NCBI RefSeq assembly: GCF_900091625.1
Contig: NZ_FMIC01000002.1
Location: forward strand, 3,038,001 to 3,102,000
Source of the DNA: Micromonospora peucetia
GTDB lineage: Bacteria; Actinomycetota; Actinomycetes; Mycobacteriales; Micromonosporaceae
Direction of reading: 5' to 3'
Length of the DNA: 64,000 bases
Below are positions 52,060 to 61,038 of this stretch, piece after piece. Each line of letters opens with the position of its first letter. The first letter of the stretch is position 1. Both the position numbers and the translations under genes were made by a program. Under the pieces are notes generated by a model that searched no databases, had not been told where the DNA came from, and saw nothing but the letters and a program-made list of their open reading frames with translations.

Positions 52060-52573
52060 GGTGCCCTCCTCGTCTCGTCCGCCGGCCGATGCCGTCCCGG
52101 CGGGTTCCCGGCGGCGGGCCACTCGGGCACCGGCGCTGGGTCGTCTTCCCACGGCCACGCTCGTGACCGCTGGTCCGCGGACCCTACCCAGGTCTGGGCA
52201 GTTCCATGTCAGCTGTGCTTCGTCACTGTGAGCAAGTCGACGTCGAGAGTGTGCACGGCGAATTACGTCGGATAAGTCAGTTTGGCGGGGACACGCCGAC
52301 CGAACCCGGCCAGATACCCCGTGCGGGGCACCCCGAGCTGCGCCCGCTACGGAGATCACCTACGGTGGGGTTCGTCCCCGTCGCGCCCTGCGGACGGCCG
52401 CCACGAAGGGTGACGGCGACGAATCGCCGTGATCCGGCAAATATTTTTTCGGGACTCCGGCCGACCAATCGCCATTTTCCGGGCGGATGTCGGGGTGTTG
52501 ACCCTTGCGGACCCCTGGTCAGTACGCATTAGCTTTCCTTCGTGGCAGGAATCCGAGGCTGCGCGGCCCACTG
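52060..52573. other. 514-bp stretch without a gene
   Basis: No supported coding sequence; the possible 108-codon frame at 52206-52532 has atypical composition. It is AT-richer near 52435-52560 (AAATATTTTTTC), and TTGACC at 52498-52503 with TACGCAT about 19 bp downstream is a weak promoter for the metallopeptidase gene at 52574. Confidence 0.55.
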
Positions 52574-53104
52574 ATGGCAGGGGTGCGGAAGCCGGTCGTC
52601 GAAGTGCGGCGCAGCCAGCGTCGGCGACGCACGGTGTCCGCGTACCGCGATGGCGAGCGGGTCGTCGTCCTCATCCCGGCCCAGTTCTCCCGAGCCGAGG
52701 AGAGCGAGTGGGTCGACCGGATGCTCGCCCGCCTCGCCGCCCGGGAGGGGCGCCTCGCCCGGTCCGACGCCGAGCTGCTCGCCCGGGCCACCCGTCTGAT
52801 CAAGCTCTACCTCGCCGAGCACGGCACGCAGGCGGTACCGGCGAGCGTCCGCTGGGTCACCAACCAGAACGGCCGGTGGGGGTCCTGCACCCCGGCCGAC
52901 GGCACGATCCGCATCTCGCACCGGATCCAGGACATGCCCGACTGGGTGATCGACTACGTGCTCCTGCACGAGCTGGTACACCTCATCGTGCCCAGCCACA
53001 ACGCCCGGTTCTGGGCGCTCGTCGCGCGCTACCCGAAGTCCGAGCGGGCGCGCGGCTACCTGGAGGGGGTCGCGGCGGCCTCCGGTACCCCGTTGACGGA
53101 CTGA
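52574..53104 (+). CDS. YgjP/DUF45-type metallopeptidase (M48-like)
   Basis: 176 residues from ATG 52574 (MAGVRKPVVEVRRS). The zinc site is LLHELVHLIVPSHNARFW (His132, Glu133, His136, and a downstream His), with GRWGSCTPADGTIRISHRI before it, as in YgjP/WLM-type enzymes. Soluble; substrate unknown. A hypervariable repeat region follows the stop. Confidence 0.9.
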   Translation: MAGVRKPVVEVRRSQRRRRTVSAYRDGERVVVLIPAQFSRAEESEWVDRMLARLAAREGRLARSDAELLARATRLIKLYLAEHGTQAVPASVRWVTNQNGRWGSCTPADGTIRISHRIQDMPDWVIDYVLLHELVHLIVPSHNARFWALVARYPKSERARGYLEGVAAASGTPLTD

Positions 53105-53190
53105 CCCCTCGGCGCCAGCGTCGCGCACATCATCCCCGTCGCGCACATCACCCCGCCAGCGTTGCCCGGCACCCGCCGGGGCTGCCGGAC

Positions 53191-53304
53191 GTCGACTGCG
53201 TCGGCTGGCGTCGACTGCGCCGGCTGACGTCGACTGCGCCGGCTGACGTCGACGGGGTCGGCTGACGTCGACGGGGTCGGCTGACGTCGACGGGGTCGGC
53301 TGAC
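53191..53304. repeat. 19-bp tandem array, six copies
   Basis: Unit GTCGACTGCGCCGGCTGAC and its variant GTCGACGGGGTCGGCTGAC, three of each kind, starting 87 bp after the metallopeptidase stop. Each unit has a SalI-type palindrome GTCGAC. Confidence 0.9.
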
Positions 53305-53402
53305 GCTGGCTGACGCCGAGCGCGAGGTCGTCGACGCGCCCTGACGCCCGCCCACCACTGCGGTTGAGGTCGACGGGGCCGGCCGCAGAGCTGGAGTTGG
53401 CA

Positions 53403-53452
53403 AGATCTTGGTACGAAACGGCCCCTCCAGGGGCCTGTTCCTACCAAGATCT
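53403..53452. repeat. Long palindromic element, family C
   Basis: AGATCTTGGTA (53403-53413) pairs with TACCAAGATCT (53442-53452), and an inner GGCCCC/GGGGCC stem closes it with about 3 mismatches between. Could fold to a long hairpin. It shares GATCTTG with the family A arms, but is otherwise different. Confidence 0.75.
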
Positions 53453-53567
53453 CGACACCGTCTCCCGACGACCGCCCGGCCTCGGGTTGGGTGCCTGTCG
53501 CCTCTGGTTTCTGGCGTCGCTCGTCGTTCCGCACCCGTTGTGCCGGATCCGTGGCTCCAGGCCGGAG

Positions 53568-53693
53568 TCCCGGACTGGCGGTCCCGGACTGGCGGTCCCG
53601 GACTGGCGGTCCCGGACTGGCGGTCCCGGACTGGCGGTCCCGGACTGGCGGTCCCGGACTGGCGGTCCCGGACCGGCAGTCCCGGGCTCGTGG
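53568..53693. repeat. 14-bp tandem array, about nine copies
   Basis: TCCCGGACTGGCGG repeats seven times exactly, then twice degenerately. The unit is not a multiple of three and ends 67 bp before the next gene. Confidence 0.92.
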
Positions 53694-53760
53694 TCCCGGG
53701 CAGCGCGCCGGGGCGTCGTGCCGCGCCGTGGTCTGCGTGGGATCCGGCTAGGGTCGTGGG

Positions 53761-54375
53761 GTGGCCCGACGTGTGGTGGTGGCGTTGCTCGGACCGGTGG
53801 CCTGGGCGCCGCCCGGCATCGACCCGGTGGACTGGCGGGCCGCGCTCGCCGAGGACGTGGTCGACCTGCTCGCCACGCTCAACGAGGTGGAGACGGCGGT
53901 CGCCGTCACTCCGGCAGACCGGCGGCTGGCCGACGCGGTGGTGTGGCCGGGCACGGCCGTGCACGAGGTGCCCGAGGTGACTCCGAACGCTGTCTTCGCC
54001 GCTCTCGCCGACTCCGGCTACGACCAGGTGGCTGTGATCGCCGGTGACGCGCCCGACGTGCCGGGCCTGACCATCGGCAAGCTGCTGCGGACGCTCACCA
54101 CCCAGCCGGTCGCGGTCGCCCCGGTCGAGGGCGGCGGACCGGGGCTGATCGGTGTGGCCGCGCGCCTGCCCGTACCGGCGTGGCTGCCGGCACTGGACCT
54201 GGACACCACGCGACCCGCGGCCGTGCGCGCGGTGGCACCGCGACCCGGCGACCTGGCGGTCACCCCGGCCTGGCGGCGCCTGCGCGGGCCAGGCGACCTG
54301 GCCTTCCTCGATCCGGCGGTCGAGGGCTGGGAAACCACCCGCGCGCTGCTCTCCGGCACCGCCCGGCCTCGCTGA
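53761..54375 (+). CDS. DUF2064/CofC-like nucleotidyltransferase-fold protein
   Basis: 204 residues from GTG 53761. An alpha/beta protein opening MARRVVVALLGPVAWAPP, with VIAGDAPDVPGLTIGKLLRTL, which resembles the acceptor/donor loop of small glycosyltransferase-like (DUF2064) or phospholactate guanylyltransferase proteins. No clear catalytic set is complete, so the function is open. A 14-bp repeat array lies in its upstream region. Confidence 0.6.
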   Translation: MARRVVVALLGPVAWAPPGIDPVDWRAALAEDVVDLLATLNEVETAVAVTPADRRLADAVVWPGTAVHEVPEVTPNAVFAALADSGYDQVAVIAGDAPDVPGLTIGKLLRTLTTQPVAVAPVEGGGPGLIGVAARLPVPAWLPALDLDTTRPAAVRAVAPRPGDLAVTPAWRRLRGPGDLAFLDPAVEGWETTRALLSGTARPR

Positions 54376-54399
54376 CCCGAGCATCGCCCGGGGTTGGTC

Positions 54400-54600
54400 G
54401 CCCGATCACAGCCCTACCCGGGCCGCGATCGGGCTGCCCTACCCGGCGCGCGATCGGGCTGCCCGACCGCGATCGGGCTGCCCTACCCGGGACGCGGCCC
54501 GGCCGCCTGACCCGGGCCGCGATCGGGCTGCCTGATCCGGGGCGCGGCCCGGCCGCCTGACCCGGAGCACGACGGGGTCGCCTGACCCGGACCACGACCG
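54400..54600. repeat. Degenerate GATCGGGCTGCC repeats
   Basis: About four copies of CGCGATCGGGCTGCC at uneven spacing, mixed with CCCGGCCGCCTGACCCGG units, fill most of the 273-bp gap between converging genes. Confidence 0.75.
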
Positions 54601-54648
54601 CAGGCCGCCCGGCCCAGGGCGGGTCGGGCGGCAGCCGCCGTCGGCGGG

Positions 54649-55947
54649 TCAGGGGCGGGAGTCGCCGTCCTCGGTGTCGTCCGGGCGCCGCTCCGGCTCG
54701 CCCGGGGCCTTCTCCTCCGGCCCGCCCGGCGCGCTGAAGTCGAAGCTCTCCAACTCACCGAGATCCCACTCGGACATCGCGAACGCCACCGGGTCGGCGA
54801 AGTCGTCGTCGGAGGGGAGCAGGTCGGGGTGGCCCCACAGGGCGTCCCGGCCGGCGATGCCCCGGTGCTCGGTCAGCGCCGCCCAGAGCGCCGCCGCCTC
54901 GCGCAGCCGGCGCGGACGCAACTCCAGGCCGACCAGCGCCGCGAAGGTCTGCTCAGCCGGGCCACCGGCGGCCCGGCGGCGGCGGAACGCCTCGCCGAGG
55001 CTCACGACGTTGGGCAGCCGGCCGTTCGCCGCGCTGTCCACCACGTGGCACACCCAGCCCTCGACCAGGGCCAGGGCGGTCTCCAACCGGGCCAGCGACG
55101 CCTTCTGCGCCGGGCTGTCCTCCGGGGTGAAGATGCCCTCCAACGCGATCGCCTGCATCGACTCCGGGTCGGTCGGGTCGACCCGGCCCATCGCCTCCTC
55201 GATCGCCTCCCGGTTGACCTTGATGCCGGCGGCGTACATCTCCACGGCGTTGAGCACGTGCCCGCGCAGCCACGGCACGTGCTGGAAGAGCCGCTGGTGG
55301 GCGGCCTCGCGTAGGGCCACGTAGAGGCGGACCTCGTCCTCGGGCAGCTCCAGGCCCTCGCCGTACGCCCGGATGTTGGCCGGGACCAGTGCGGCCGTGC
55401 CGGCCGGGCCGAGCGGCAGCCCGATGTCGCCGGCGGAGAGCACCTCCGCGGCGAGCGAGCCGAGCGCCTGGCCGAGTTGGCCGCCGAAGAGCGCGCCACC
55501 GAGGGTGGCGACCATCGACTGCATCGGGCCGAGCTGGGCGCGCGCCTCCGGCGGCACCAGGTCGCCCATCGCGCCGACCATCCGGCTGGCGACCGGGTCG
55601 CAGAGCTTGCGCCAGACGTCGAGCGTCTTGTAGATCCACTCGTTGCGGTTCCAGGCCACCGAGGTCTGGATGCCGGAGGGCAGGGCGGAGGCCGGCTCCA
55701 GCCACAGGTCGGCGAGCCGCAACGCCTCCTCCACCGCGTTGCGCTCGAAAGGCGACACCGCCGGGTCGCCCGAGGCGGCGAGCTGGCTGGCGGCCACCTG
55801 CCGGGCCAGGTCCCAGTTGACCGGCCCGCTGCCCGACGCGGAGAGCAGGTGCTGCAACTGCGACATGAACTGCTGCATCTGCGCGGGATCGTTGGGGTCT
55901 GGTGGTTGCCCACCGGGGAGCGCGAAACCGAACGGAATATCAGGCAC
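54649..55947 (-). CDS. DUF2342 family zinc-dependent metalloprotease-like protein
   Basis: 432 residues from ATG 55947 (PDIPFGFALPGG). Family marks are the Gly-rich GGALFGGQLGQALG, LALVEGWVCHVVDSAANG and an acidic C-terminal tail. The metal motif typical of the group is weak here: EGWVCHVVD in place of a clean HExxH. Equivalent to Rv3195 by position, between the ThiF-like gene region and the PDZ-Lon gene. Probably cytosolic. Confidence 0.85.
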   Translation of the reverse strand: MPDIPFGFALPGGQPPDPNDPAQMQQFMSQLQHLLSASGSGPVNWDLARQVAASQLAASGDPAVSPFERNAVEEALRLADLWLEPASALPSGIQTSVAWNRNEWIYKTLDVWRKLCDPVASRMVGAMGDLVPPEARAQLGPMQSMVATLGGALFGGQLGQALGSLAAEVLSAGDIGLPLGPAGTAALVPANIRAYGEGLELPEDEVRLYVALREAAHQRLFQHVPWLRGHVLNAVEMYAAGIKVNREAIEEAMGRVDPTDPESMQAIALEGIFTPEDSPAQKASLARLETALALVEGWVCHVVDSAANGRLPNVVSLGEAFRRRRAAGGPAEQTFAALVGLELRPRRLREAAALWAALTEHRGIAGRDALWGHPDLLPSDDDFADPVAFAMSEWDLGELESFDFSAPGGPEEKAPGEPERRPDDTEDGDSRP

Positions 55948-56060
55948 GACGTCTACGGTACGCGCGCCGCGCCCCAGGTAGCCGCCGCTGGCGTTGCGCT
56001 GAGGGCGAAGTCGTGATTCACCCGCCGGACGCCCCGGCCCTGGTCGGTACGCTCTGCCGC

Positions 56061-57074
56061 ATGAGACGTCGCGGCGTGACCGTCCTGGTCGGTGCTCTGC
56101 TCACCGCTCTGCTCAGCATCGGCGTGCTCGGCGCGCCCATCCCGTACGTGGTGCTCGGCCCGGGGCCGACCGTCAACACGCTGGGCAAGGAGAACGGCAA
56201 GGAGGTCATCCAGGTCACCGGCCGGGAGACATCCACCTCCGCCGGTCAGCTCCGGCTGACCACGGTCGGGGTGCAGCCCACGGTCAAGCTGCGCTCGGCG
56301 ATCCAGGGCTGGTTCTCCGGCGACGAGGCGGTGGTGCCCCGCGAGCTGGTGTACCCGCCCGGGGAGAGCCGTGAGGAGGTCGAGGAACGCAACGCGGAGG
56401 ACTTCAAGGTCTCGCAGACCAGCGCGGAGACCGCGGCGCTGCTCGAGCTGGGGTACCCGGTGCAGGTGGTGGTCAAGACCGTCGCCGCCGACGGCCCGGC
56501 TGCCGGCGCGCTCAAGCCCGGTGACGTGCTGACCTCGGTCGACGGGCAGCCGGTGCCGCTGGCGGCCCGGCTCACCGAGCTGATCCGGGCGAAGCCGGCC
56601 GGGACCGCGCTGGAGATCGGCTACACCCGGGGCGGCACCGCCGCGACGGCGACGGTCACCAGTCGGGAGCAGGACGGCCGCCCTCGCATCGGCGTCGAGA
56701 TCGAGCAGCAGCAGCCGCACCCGTTCACCCTCAGCATCGACCTGGCGGACATCGGCGGACCGAGCGCCGGCCTGATGTTCGCCCTCGGCATCGTGGACAA
56801 GCTGACCACGGAGGACCTCACCGGCGGGAAGGTCATCGCCGGCACCGGCACGATCGACGACTCCGGTCGGGTCGGCCCGATCGGCGGCATCGCCCAGAAG
56901 CTGGTGGGCGCGAAGAAAGCCGGCGCGGCGGTCTTCCTGGTGCCGGCGGACAACTGCGCAGAGGCCGTCCGCAACCCGCAGCCCGGGCTGCCGCTGCTGA
57001 AGGTCGGCTCGCTGGACGAGGCACTGACCGCGCTGGAGACGCTGCGCGCCGGGGGCCAGCCGACCCGCTGCTGA
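56061..57074 (+). CDS. PDZ and Lon (S16) domain membrane-anchored protease
   Basis: 337 residues from ATG 56061. A signal-anchor helix (VLVGALLTALLSIGVLG) leads to PIPYVVLGPGPTVNTLG, a PDZ domain (about 160-215), and a Lon catalytic domain with Ser235 (IGGPSAGLMF) and Lys280 (GGIAQKLVGAKKAG), the S16 dyad. Corresponds to Rv3194c. Likely degrades or processes membrane-side proteins. Divergent from the DUF2342 gene. Confidence 0.93.
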   Translation: MRRRGVTVLVGALLTALLSIGVLGAPIPYVVLGPGPTVNTLGKENGKEVIQVTGRETSTSAGQLRLTTVGVQPTVKLRSAIQGWFSGDEAVVPRELVYPPGESREEVEERNAEDFKVSQTSAETAALLELGYPVQVVVKTVAADGPAAGALKPGDVLTSVDGQPVPLAARLTELIRAKPAGTALEIGYTRGGTAATATVTSREQDGRPRIGVEIEQQQPHPFTLSIDLADIGGPSAGLMFALGIVDKLTTEDLTGGKVIAGTGTIDDSGRVGPIGGIAQKLVGAKKAGAAVFLVPADNCAEAVRNPQPGLPLLKVGSLDEALTALETLRAGGQPTRC

Positions 57075-57306
57075 CCGCCGCCGCGTGGGTGGTTCGCCCG
57101 GGCTGCGGATCAGCCGGCCTGTGCCGCTTCGGCGTGCGGGGCGAGGACCGGCAGACGTCCCGACGAGCCTGCGCGCCCATCGACGCTTCTGCCATCCGGC
57201 GTGGCGCCGGGCAGTCGCCGTGTGACCTTGGACCGACACGTTCAGGAACACCCCGTACTCTGGGTGCCTGGTCGGAGCCGATCATATCGAGCGTGCGGAG
57301 CCAACA

Positions 57307-60300
57307 GTGGTCATGCGTAGCAGCAGCCCCCTGCCGAGGATGAGCCGACGCGGACGCGTCACGATCGGTGTCCTGGTCGGGGTGTTCGTGCTCTTCACCC
57401 TGCTCGGCTGGGGTGTCCAGGCGTGGACGGACTGGCTGTGGTTCGACGAGGTTCGTTACACCGGGGTCTTCACGGGGGTGCTGACGACCCGGCTGGTGCT
57501 CTTCCTCGCCGTCGGTCTGGGCATGGCGGCGATGGTCGGCGGGAACCTCTGGCTGGCCCAGCGGCTGCGCCCCCGACTGCGCCCGCACTCGCCGGAGCAG
57601 GTCACCCTGGAGCGTTACCGGATGCTGCTGAGCCCCCGGCTCGGCCTGTGGATCTCGCTGCTCGCCGTCGTGGTCGGCCTCTTCGCCGGGCTGTCGGCGC
57701 AGAGCCGGTGGAACCAGTGGCTGCTCTTCCGTAACGGCGGGGACTTCGGCGTGAAGGACCCCGAGTTCGGCATCGACGTCGGCTTCTACGTCTTCCAGTT
57801 GCCGTTCCTGCGCTACCTGCTCGGGGTGGGTTTCACCGCGGTGGTGCTCTCCGTGATCGGCGCGCTCGCCGTGCACTACATCTTCGGCGGCGTCCGGCTG
57901 CAGGGTGTCGGCGACCGGATGACCAACGCCGCCCGCGCCCACCTGAGCACGCTCGTCGCGGTCTTCGTCCTGCTCAAGGCGCTCGCGTACGTGCTGGACC
58001 GGCGGGCGATGCTGCTGGAGTACGGCGACGGACCCGTCTACGGCGCCGGCTACGCCGACGTCAACGCGCTGCTGCCGGCCAAGGAGATCCTCGCCTACAT
58101 CTCCATCGTGGTGGCCATCGCGATCATCGTCTTCTCCAACGCCTGGATGCGGAACCTGGTCTGGCCGGGCATCTCGCTCGCCCTGCTGGGCGTCTCCGCG
58201 GTCGCCATCGGCGGCATCTACCCCTGGGCGGTGCAGACCTTCGAGGTCAAGCCCAGCGCGAAGGAGAAGGAGGCGCCGTTCATCGAGCGCAGCATCACGG
58301 CCACCCGTGCCGCGTTCGGTCTGACGGCGGCCACCACCACGCCGTACGCGGCGAGCAACCTGACCCCACCGGCGAGCCTGGCCACGGACACCTCCGTGGT
58401 GCCGAACATCCGGCTGCTCGACCCGCAACTGGTCTCCGAGACGTACACCCAGCGCCAGCAGGTCCGGCAGTTCTACGACTTCGGCGAGAAGCTGGACGTC
58501 GACCGGTACGGGGTCAACGGCAAGGTGCAGGACTACGTGGTCGGCCTCCGCGAGGTCAACTACCGGCAGCTGACCCCCCAGCAGAACACCTGGATCAACC
58601 GGCACACCGTCTACACCCACGGCTACGGGCTCGTGGCGGCGCCCGGCAACCGGGTGGTCTGCGGCGGCCAGCCCTTCTTCGTCTCCGGCTTCCTGGGCGA
58701 CCCGCAGGAGCAGCAGAAGGAGCAGGGCCAGCAGCAGACGAGCGAGCAGTGCGCCGCGCAGACCGAGCAGATCGCGGCGAAGCAGCCCCGTGTCTACTAC
58801 GGCGAGCGGATGGACTCCAGCGACTACGCGATCGTCGGCCAGAGCGACCCGGAACGGAAGGCGGAGTTCGACCGCCCGGTCGGCGAGGGCGGCGAGTCCT
58901 ACACGTACACCGGCGAGGGTGGCGTCGAGATCGGCTCGTTCCCGCGCCGGCTGCTCTACGCGATCAAGGAGCAGGAGTCGAACTTCCTGCTCTCCGACGC
59001 GGTCAACGACGACTCCAAGCTGCTCTACGTGCGCAACCCCCGGGACCGGGTGGAGAAGGTCGCCCCGTTCCTCACCCTCGACGGCGACCCGTACCCGGCG
59101 GTGGTGGACGGCCGGATCCAGTGGATCATCGACGGCTACACGACGGCGGCGACCTACCCGTACGCCGAGCGGGTCAACCTCCAGGAGCAGACGGCCGACG
59201 AGTTGACCGGTCGGGGCACCTTCCAGCTCGCCCGGGAGAACGTCAACTACATCCGCAACTCCGTGAAGGCCACCGTCGACGCGTACGACGGCACGGTCCG
59301 GCTCTACGAGTTCGACGAGACCGACCCGGTGCTCAAGGCCTGGAACAAGGCGTTCGGCGGTGACCTGGTGGTGCCGAAGTCGGAGATCCCGGCGGAGCTG
59401 GCCGAGCACTTCCGCTACCCGAGCGACCTGTTCAAGGTGCAGCGCAACCTGATGACCCGGTTCCACGTGACGGATCCCGGTGCCTTCTACTCGGAGACGG
59501 ACTTCTGGCAGGTGCCGAACGTGCCGGACGCCCCCGACACCGGCCAGAAGCAGCCGCCCTACTACCTCTACACGCAGTTCCCCGGCCAGGACTCGGCCCG
59601 CTTCCAGCTCACCTCGGCGGTCACTCCGAACGGCCGGGAGAACCTCGCCGCGCTGATCTCCGGGTCGTACGTTGACGGGCAGCCGAGGCTGGAGGTGCTC
59701 GACCTGCCCGACCAGACCCGGGTATCCGGCCCGGTGCAGGTGCACCAGTCGATGACCAACAACGCCAACATCCGGCAGCAGCTCAACCTGTTGCAGTCCC
59801 AGCAGGCCCAGGTGCAGTACGGCAACCTCCTCTCCCTGCCGTTCGGCGACGGCATGCTCTACATCGAGCCGGTCTACGTGAAGACCGCCGCGCAGAACGC
59901 GCCGCCGCTGTTGCAGCGGGTGCTGATGTCCTACGGCGACGGCGGCTCCTACGTGGTGCTGGCCAACAACGTGGCCGACGGCATCAAGCAGCTCGTCGAG
60001 CAGGGCAAGCAGGCCGCGGCCCCGGGCACGCCGCCGCCGGCCGGTGGCACCCCGCCGCCGGCCGGTGGCACCCCGCCCGGCGGAACCGCGCCCCCGATGA
60101 CCGGTGAGCTGGCCGAGGCGGCGACCCGCGTCCAGACCGCCATCACGGAGGTCCGGGCCGCGCAGACCTCGGGTGACTTCGAGCGGTACGGGCGCGCGTT
60201 GAAGGCGCTGGACGAGGCGCTCACCGCCTTCCAGCAGGCCCAGCGGGCCGCCAGCACCCCGGCCCCCGGGGCCAGCGCTCCGGCGGCCTCCCCGTCGCCC

Positions 60301-60363
60301 GGCGGCAGCGCGCCGGCATCCCCGGCACCGGGCGGCAGCGCCACACCCACCCCGGGCGGCTGA
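57307..60363 (+). CDS. UPF0182 family membrane protein
   Basis: 1018 residues. Seven or so N-terminal helices (about 15-320, for example the segment around RLVLFLAVGLGMAAMVGGNLWLA) precede a large extracytoplasmic domain. A Pro/Gly tail repeats PPPAGGT, encoded by short direct repeats. GTG 57307 follows GGAG with spacing 6; ATG 57313 is an alternative. Same family as Rv3193c, function unknown; it follows the PDZ-Lon gene in the conserved neighbourhood. A hairpin terminator ends it. Confidence 0.93.
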   Translation: MVMRSSSPLPRMSRRGRVTIGVLVGVFVLFTLLGWGVQAWTDWLWFDEVRYTGVFTGVLTTRLVLFLAVGLGMAAMVGGNLWLAQRLRPRLRPHSPEQVTLERYRMLLSPRLGLWISLLAVVVGLFAGLSAQSRWNQWLLFRNGGDFGVKDPEFGIDVGFYVFQLPFLRYLLGVGFTAVVLSVIGALAVHYIFGGVRLQGVGDRMTNAARAHLSTLVAVFVLLKALAYVLDRRAMLLEYGDGPVYGAGYADVNALLPAKEILAYISIVVAIAIIVFSNAWMRNLVWPGISLALLGVSAVAIGGIYPWAVQTFEVKPSAKEKEAPFIERSITATRAAFGLTAATTTPYAASNLTPPASLATDTSVVPNIRLLDPQLVSETYTQRQQVRQFYDFGEKLDVDRYGVNGKVQDYVVGLREVNYRQLTPQQNTWINRHTVYTHGYGLVAAPGNRVVCGGQPFFVSGFLGDPQEQQKEQGQQQTSEQCAAQTEQIAAKQPRVYYGERMDSSDYAIVGQSDPERKAEFDRPVGEGGESYTYTGEGGVEIGSFPRRLLYAIKEQESNFLLSDAVNDDSKLLYVRNPRDRVEKVAPFLTLDGDPYPAVVDGRIQWIIDGYTTAATYPYAERVNLQEQTADELTGRGTFQLARENVNYIRNSVKATVDAYDGTVRLYEFDETDPVLKAWNKAFGGDLVVPKSEIPAELAEHFRYPSDLFKVQRNLMTRFHVTDPGAFYSETDFWQVPNVPDAPDTGQKQPPYYLYTQFPGQDSARFQLTSAVTPNGRENLAALISGSYVDGQPRLEVLDLPDQTRVSGPVQVHQSMTNNANIRQQLNLLQSQQAQVQYGNLLSLPFGDGMLYIEPVYVKTAAQNAPPLLQRVLMSYGDGGSYVVLANNVADGIKQLVEQGKQAAAPGTPPPAGGTPPPAGGTPPGGTAPPMTGELAEAATRVQTAITEVRAAQTSGDFERYGRALKALDEALTAFQQAQRAASTPAPGASAPAASPSPGGSAPASPAPGGSATPTPGG

Positions 60364-60379
60364 CCCGCGCCACTCCCGG

Positions 60380-60428
60380 CAGCGCCCCCGGCACACGGAC
60401 CGATCCGGTCCCGACGCCGGGGGCGCTG
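60380..60428 (+). terminator. Terminator hairpin after the UPF0182 gene
   Basis: CAGCGCCCCCGGC and GCCGGGGGCGCTG, 13 bp perfect, with a 23-base loop that contains a smaller GGACCGATCCGGTCC palindrome. Confidence 0.8.
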
Positions 60429-60528
60429 TCGCGTTCACGACGACCGGCCGGGCACCCGCAACCCGCCGCCCCGTGCTGCCGTCTCTCCTGCAAGAGGCGG
60501 GTACGACCGGGGAGCGTGGGTCGGGGAC

Positions 60529-61038
60529 ATGAGAGACGCGACGAGCTTCGACGAGTTCTACCGGAGCACCTCCCGGCGGATGCTCCGCTACGGCCACGCC
60601 GTGGCCGGTGACCACACCGAGGCGCAGGACCTGGTGCAGGAGGCGTACGCCCGGGCCTGGCGGCAGTGGGGGGCGCTGGCCGCCCACCCGGCGCCGGAGG
60701 CCTGGCTGCGGCTGGTGGTCGCCCGGCTGGCCACCGACCGGTGGCGCCGGTTGCAGGGCTGGCGCGCGGCGCTGAGCCGCACCGGCCCGCCCGAGCCGGT
60801 GCTGCCGCCGAACGAGGATGCCGTGCTGCTGGCGGGCGCGCTGCGCCGGCTGCCGGCCGCCCAGCGGCAGGCGCTCGCCCTGCACTACCTCTTCGACATG
60901 TCGGTGCGGGACATCGCCCGGGAGACGCAGGTGCCCGCCGGCACCGTGAAGTCCTGGTTGTCGCGGGGGCGGGCGCGGCTGGCCACGCTGCTGCCCGGCC
61001 TGCCCGCCGAGGAGTTGGAGGCGAACGATGTCGCGTGA
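60529..61038 (+). CDS. SigE-family ECF RNA polymerase sigma factor
   Basis: 169 residues. Region 2 has FDEFYRSTSRRMLRYGHAV and EAQDLVQEAYARAWRQW; region 4 has LPAAQRQALALHYLFDMSVRD and VPAGTVKSWLSRGRARLA. ATG 60529 after GGGAGCG. The next gene starts inside its end (11-bp overlap) and encodes a membrane protein that may act as its anti-sigma factor. Typical of the many SigE-family pairs in Micromonosporaceae. Confidence 0.93.
   Translation: MRDATSFDEFYRSTSRRMLRYGHAVAGDHTEAQDLVQEAYARAWRQWGALAAHPAPEAWLRLVVARLATDRWRRLQGWRAALSRTGPPEPVLPPNEDAVLLAGALRRLPAAQRQALALHYLFDMSVRDIARETQVPAGTVKSWLSRGRARLATLLPGLPAEELEANDVA

Larger units (their letters stand above)
53105..53760. other. 656-bp repeat-rich gap
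   Basis: Contains a 19-bp array (53191-53304), a long palindrome (53403-53452) and a 14-bp array (53568-53693). Frames through it change with repeat number and none is convincing. Confidence 0.75.

Noticed and set aside
52206..52532. 108-codon frame in the gap after the DUF5679 gene
   Set aside because: No ribosome site, unusual residue composition and no similarity by eye.
53568..53693. CRISPR-like appearance of the 14-bp array
   Set aside because: No unique spacers; no cas genes in the window.
57089..57343. 84-codon frame before the UPF0182 gene
   Set aside because: Overlaps the UPF0182 start region; no ribosome site or domain.
56833..60885. 1350-codon minus-strand frame over the UPF0182 gene
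   Set aside because: Antisense of the UPF0182 gene; Val/Arg/Gly-rich with no domain.
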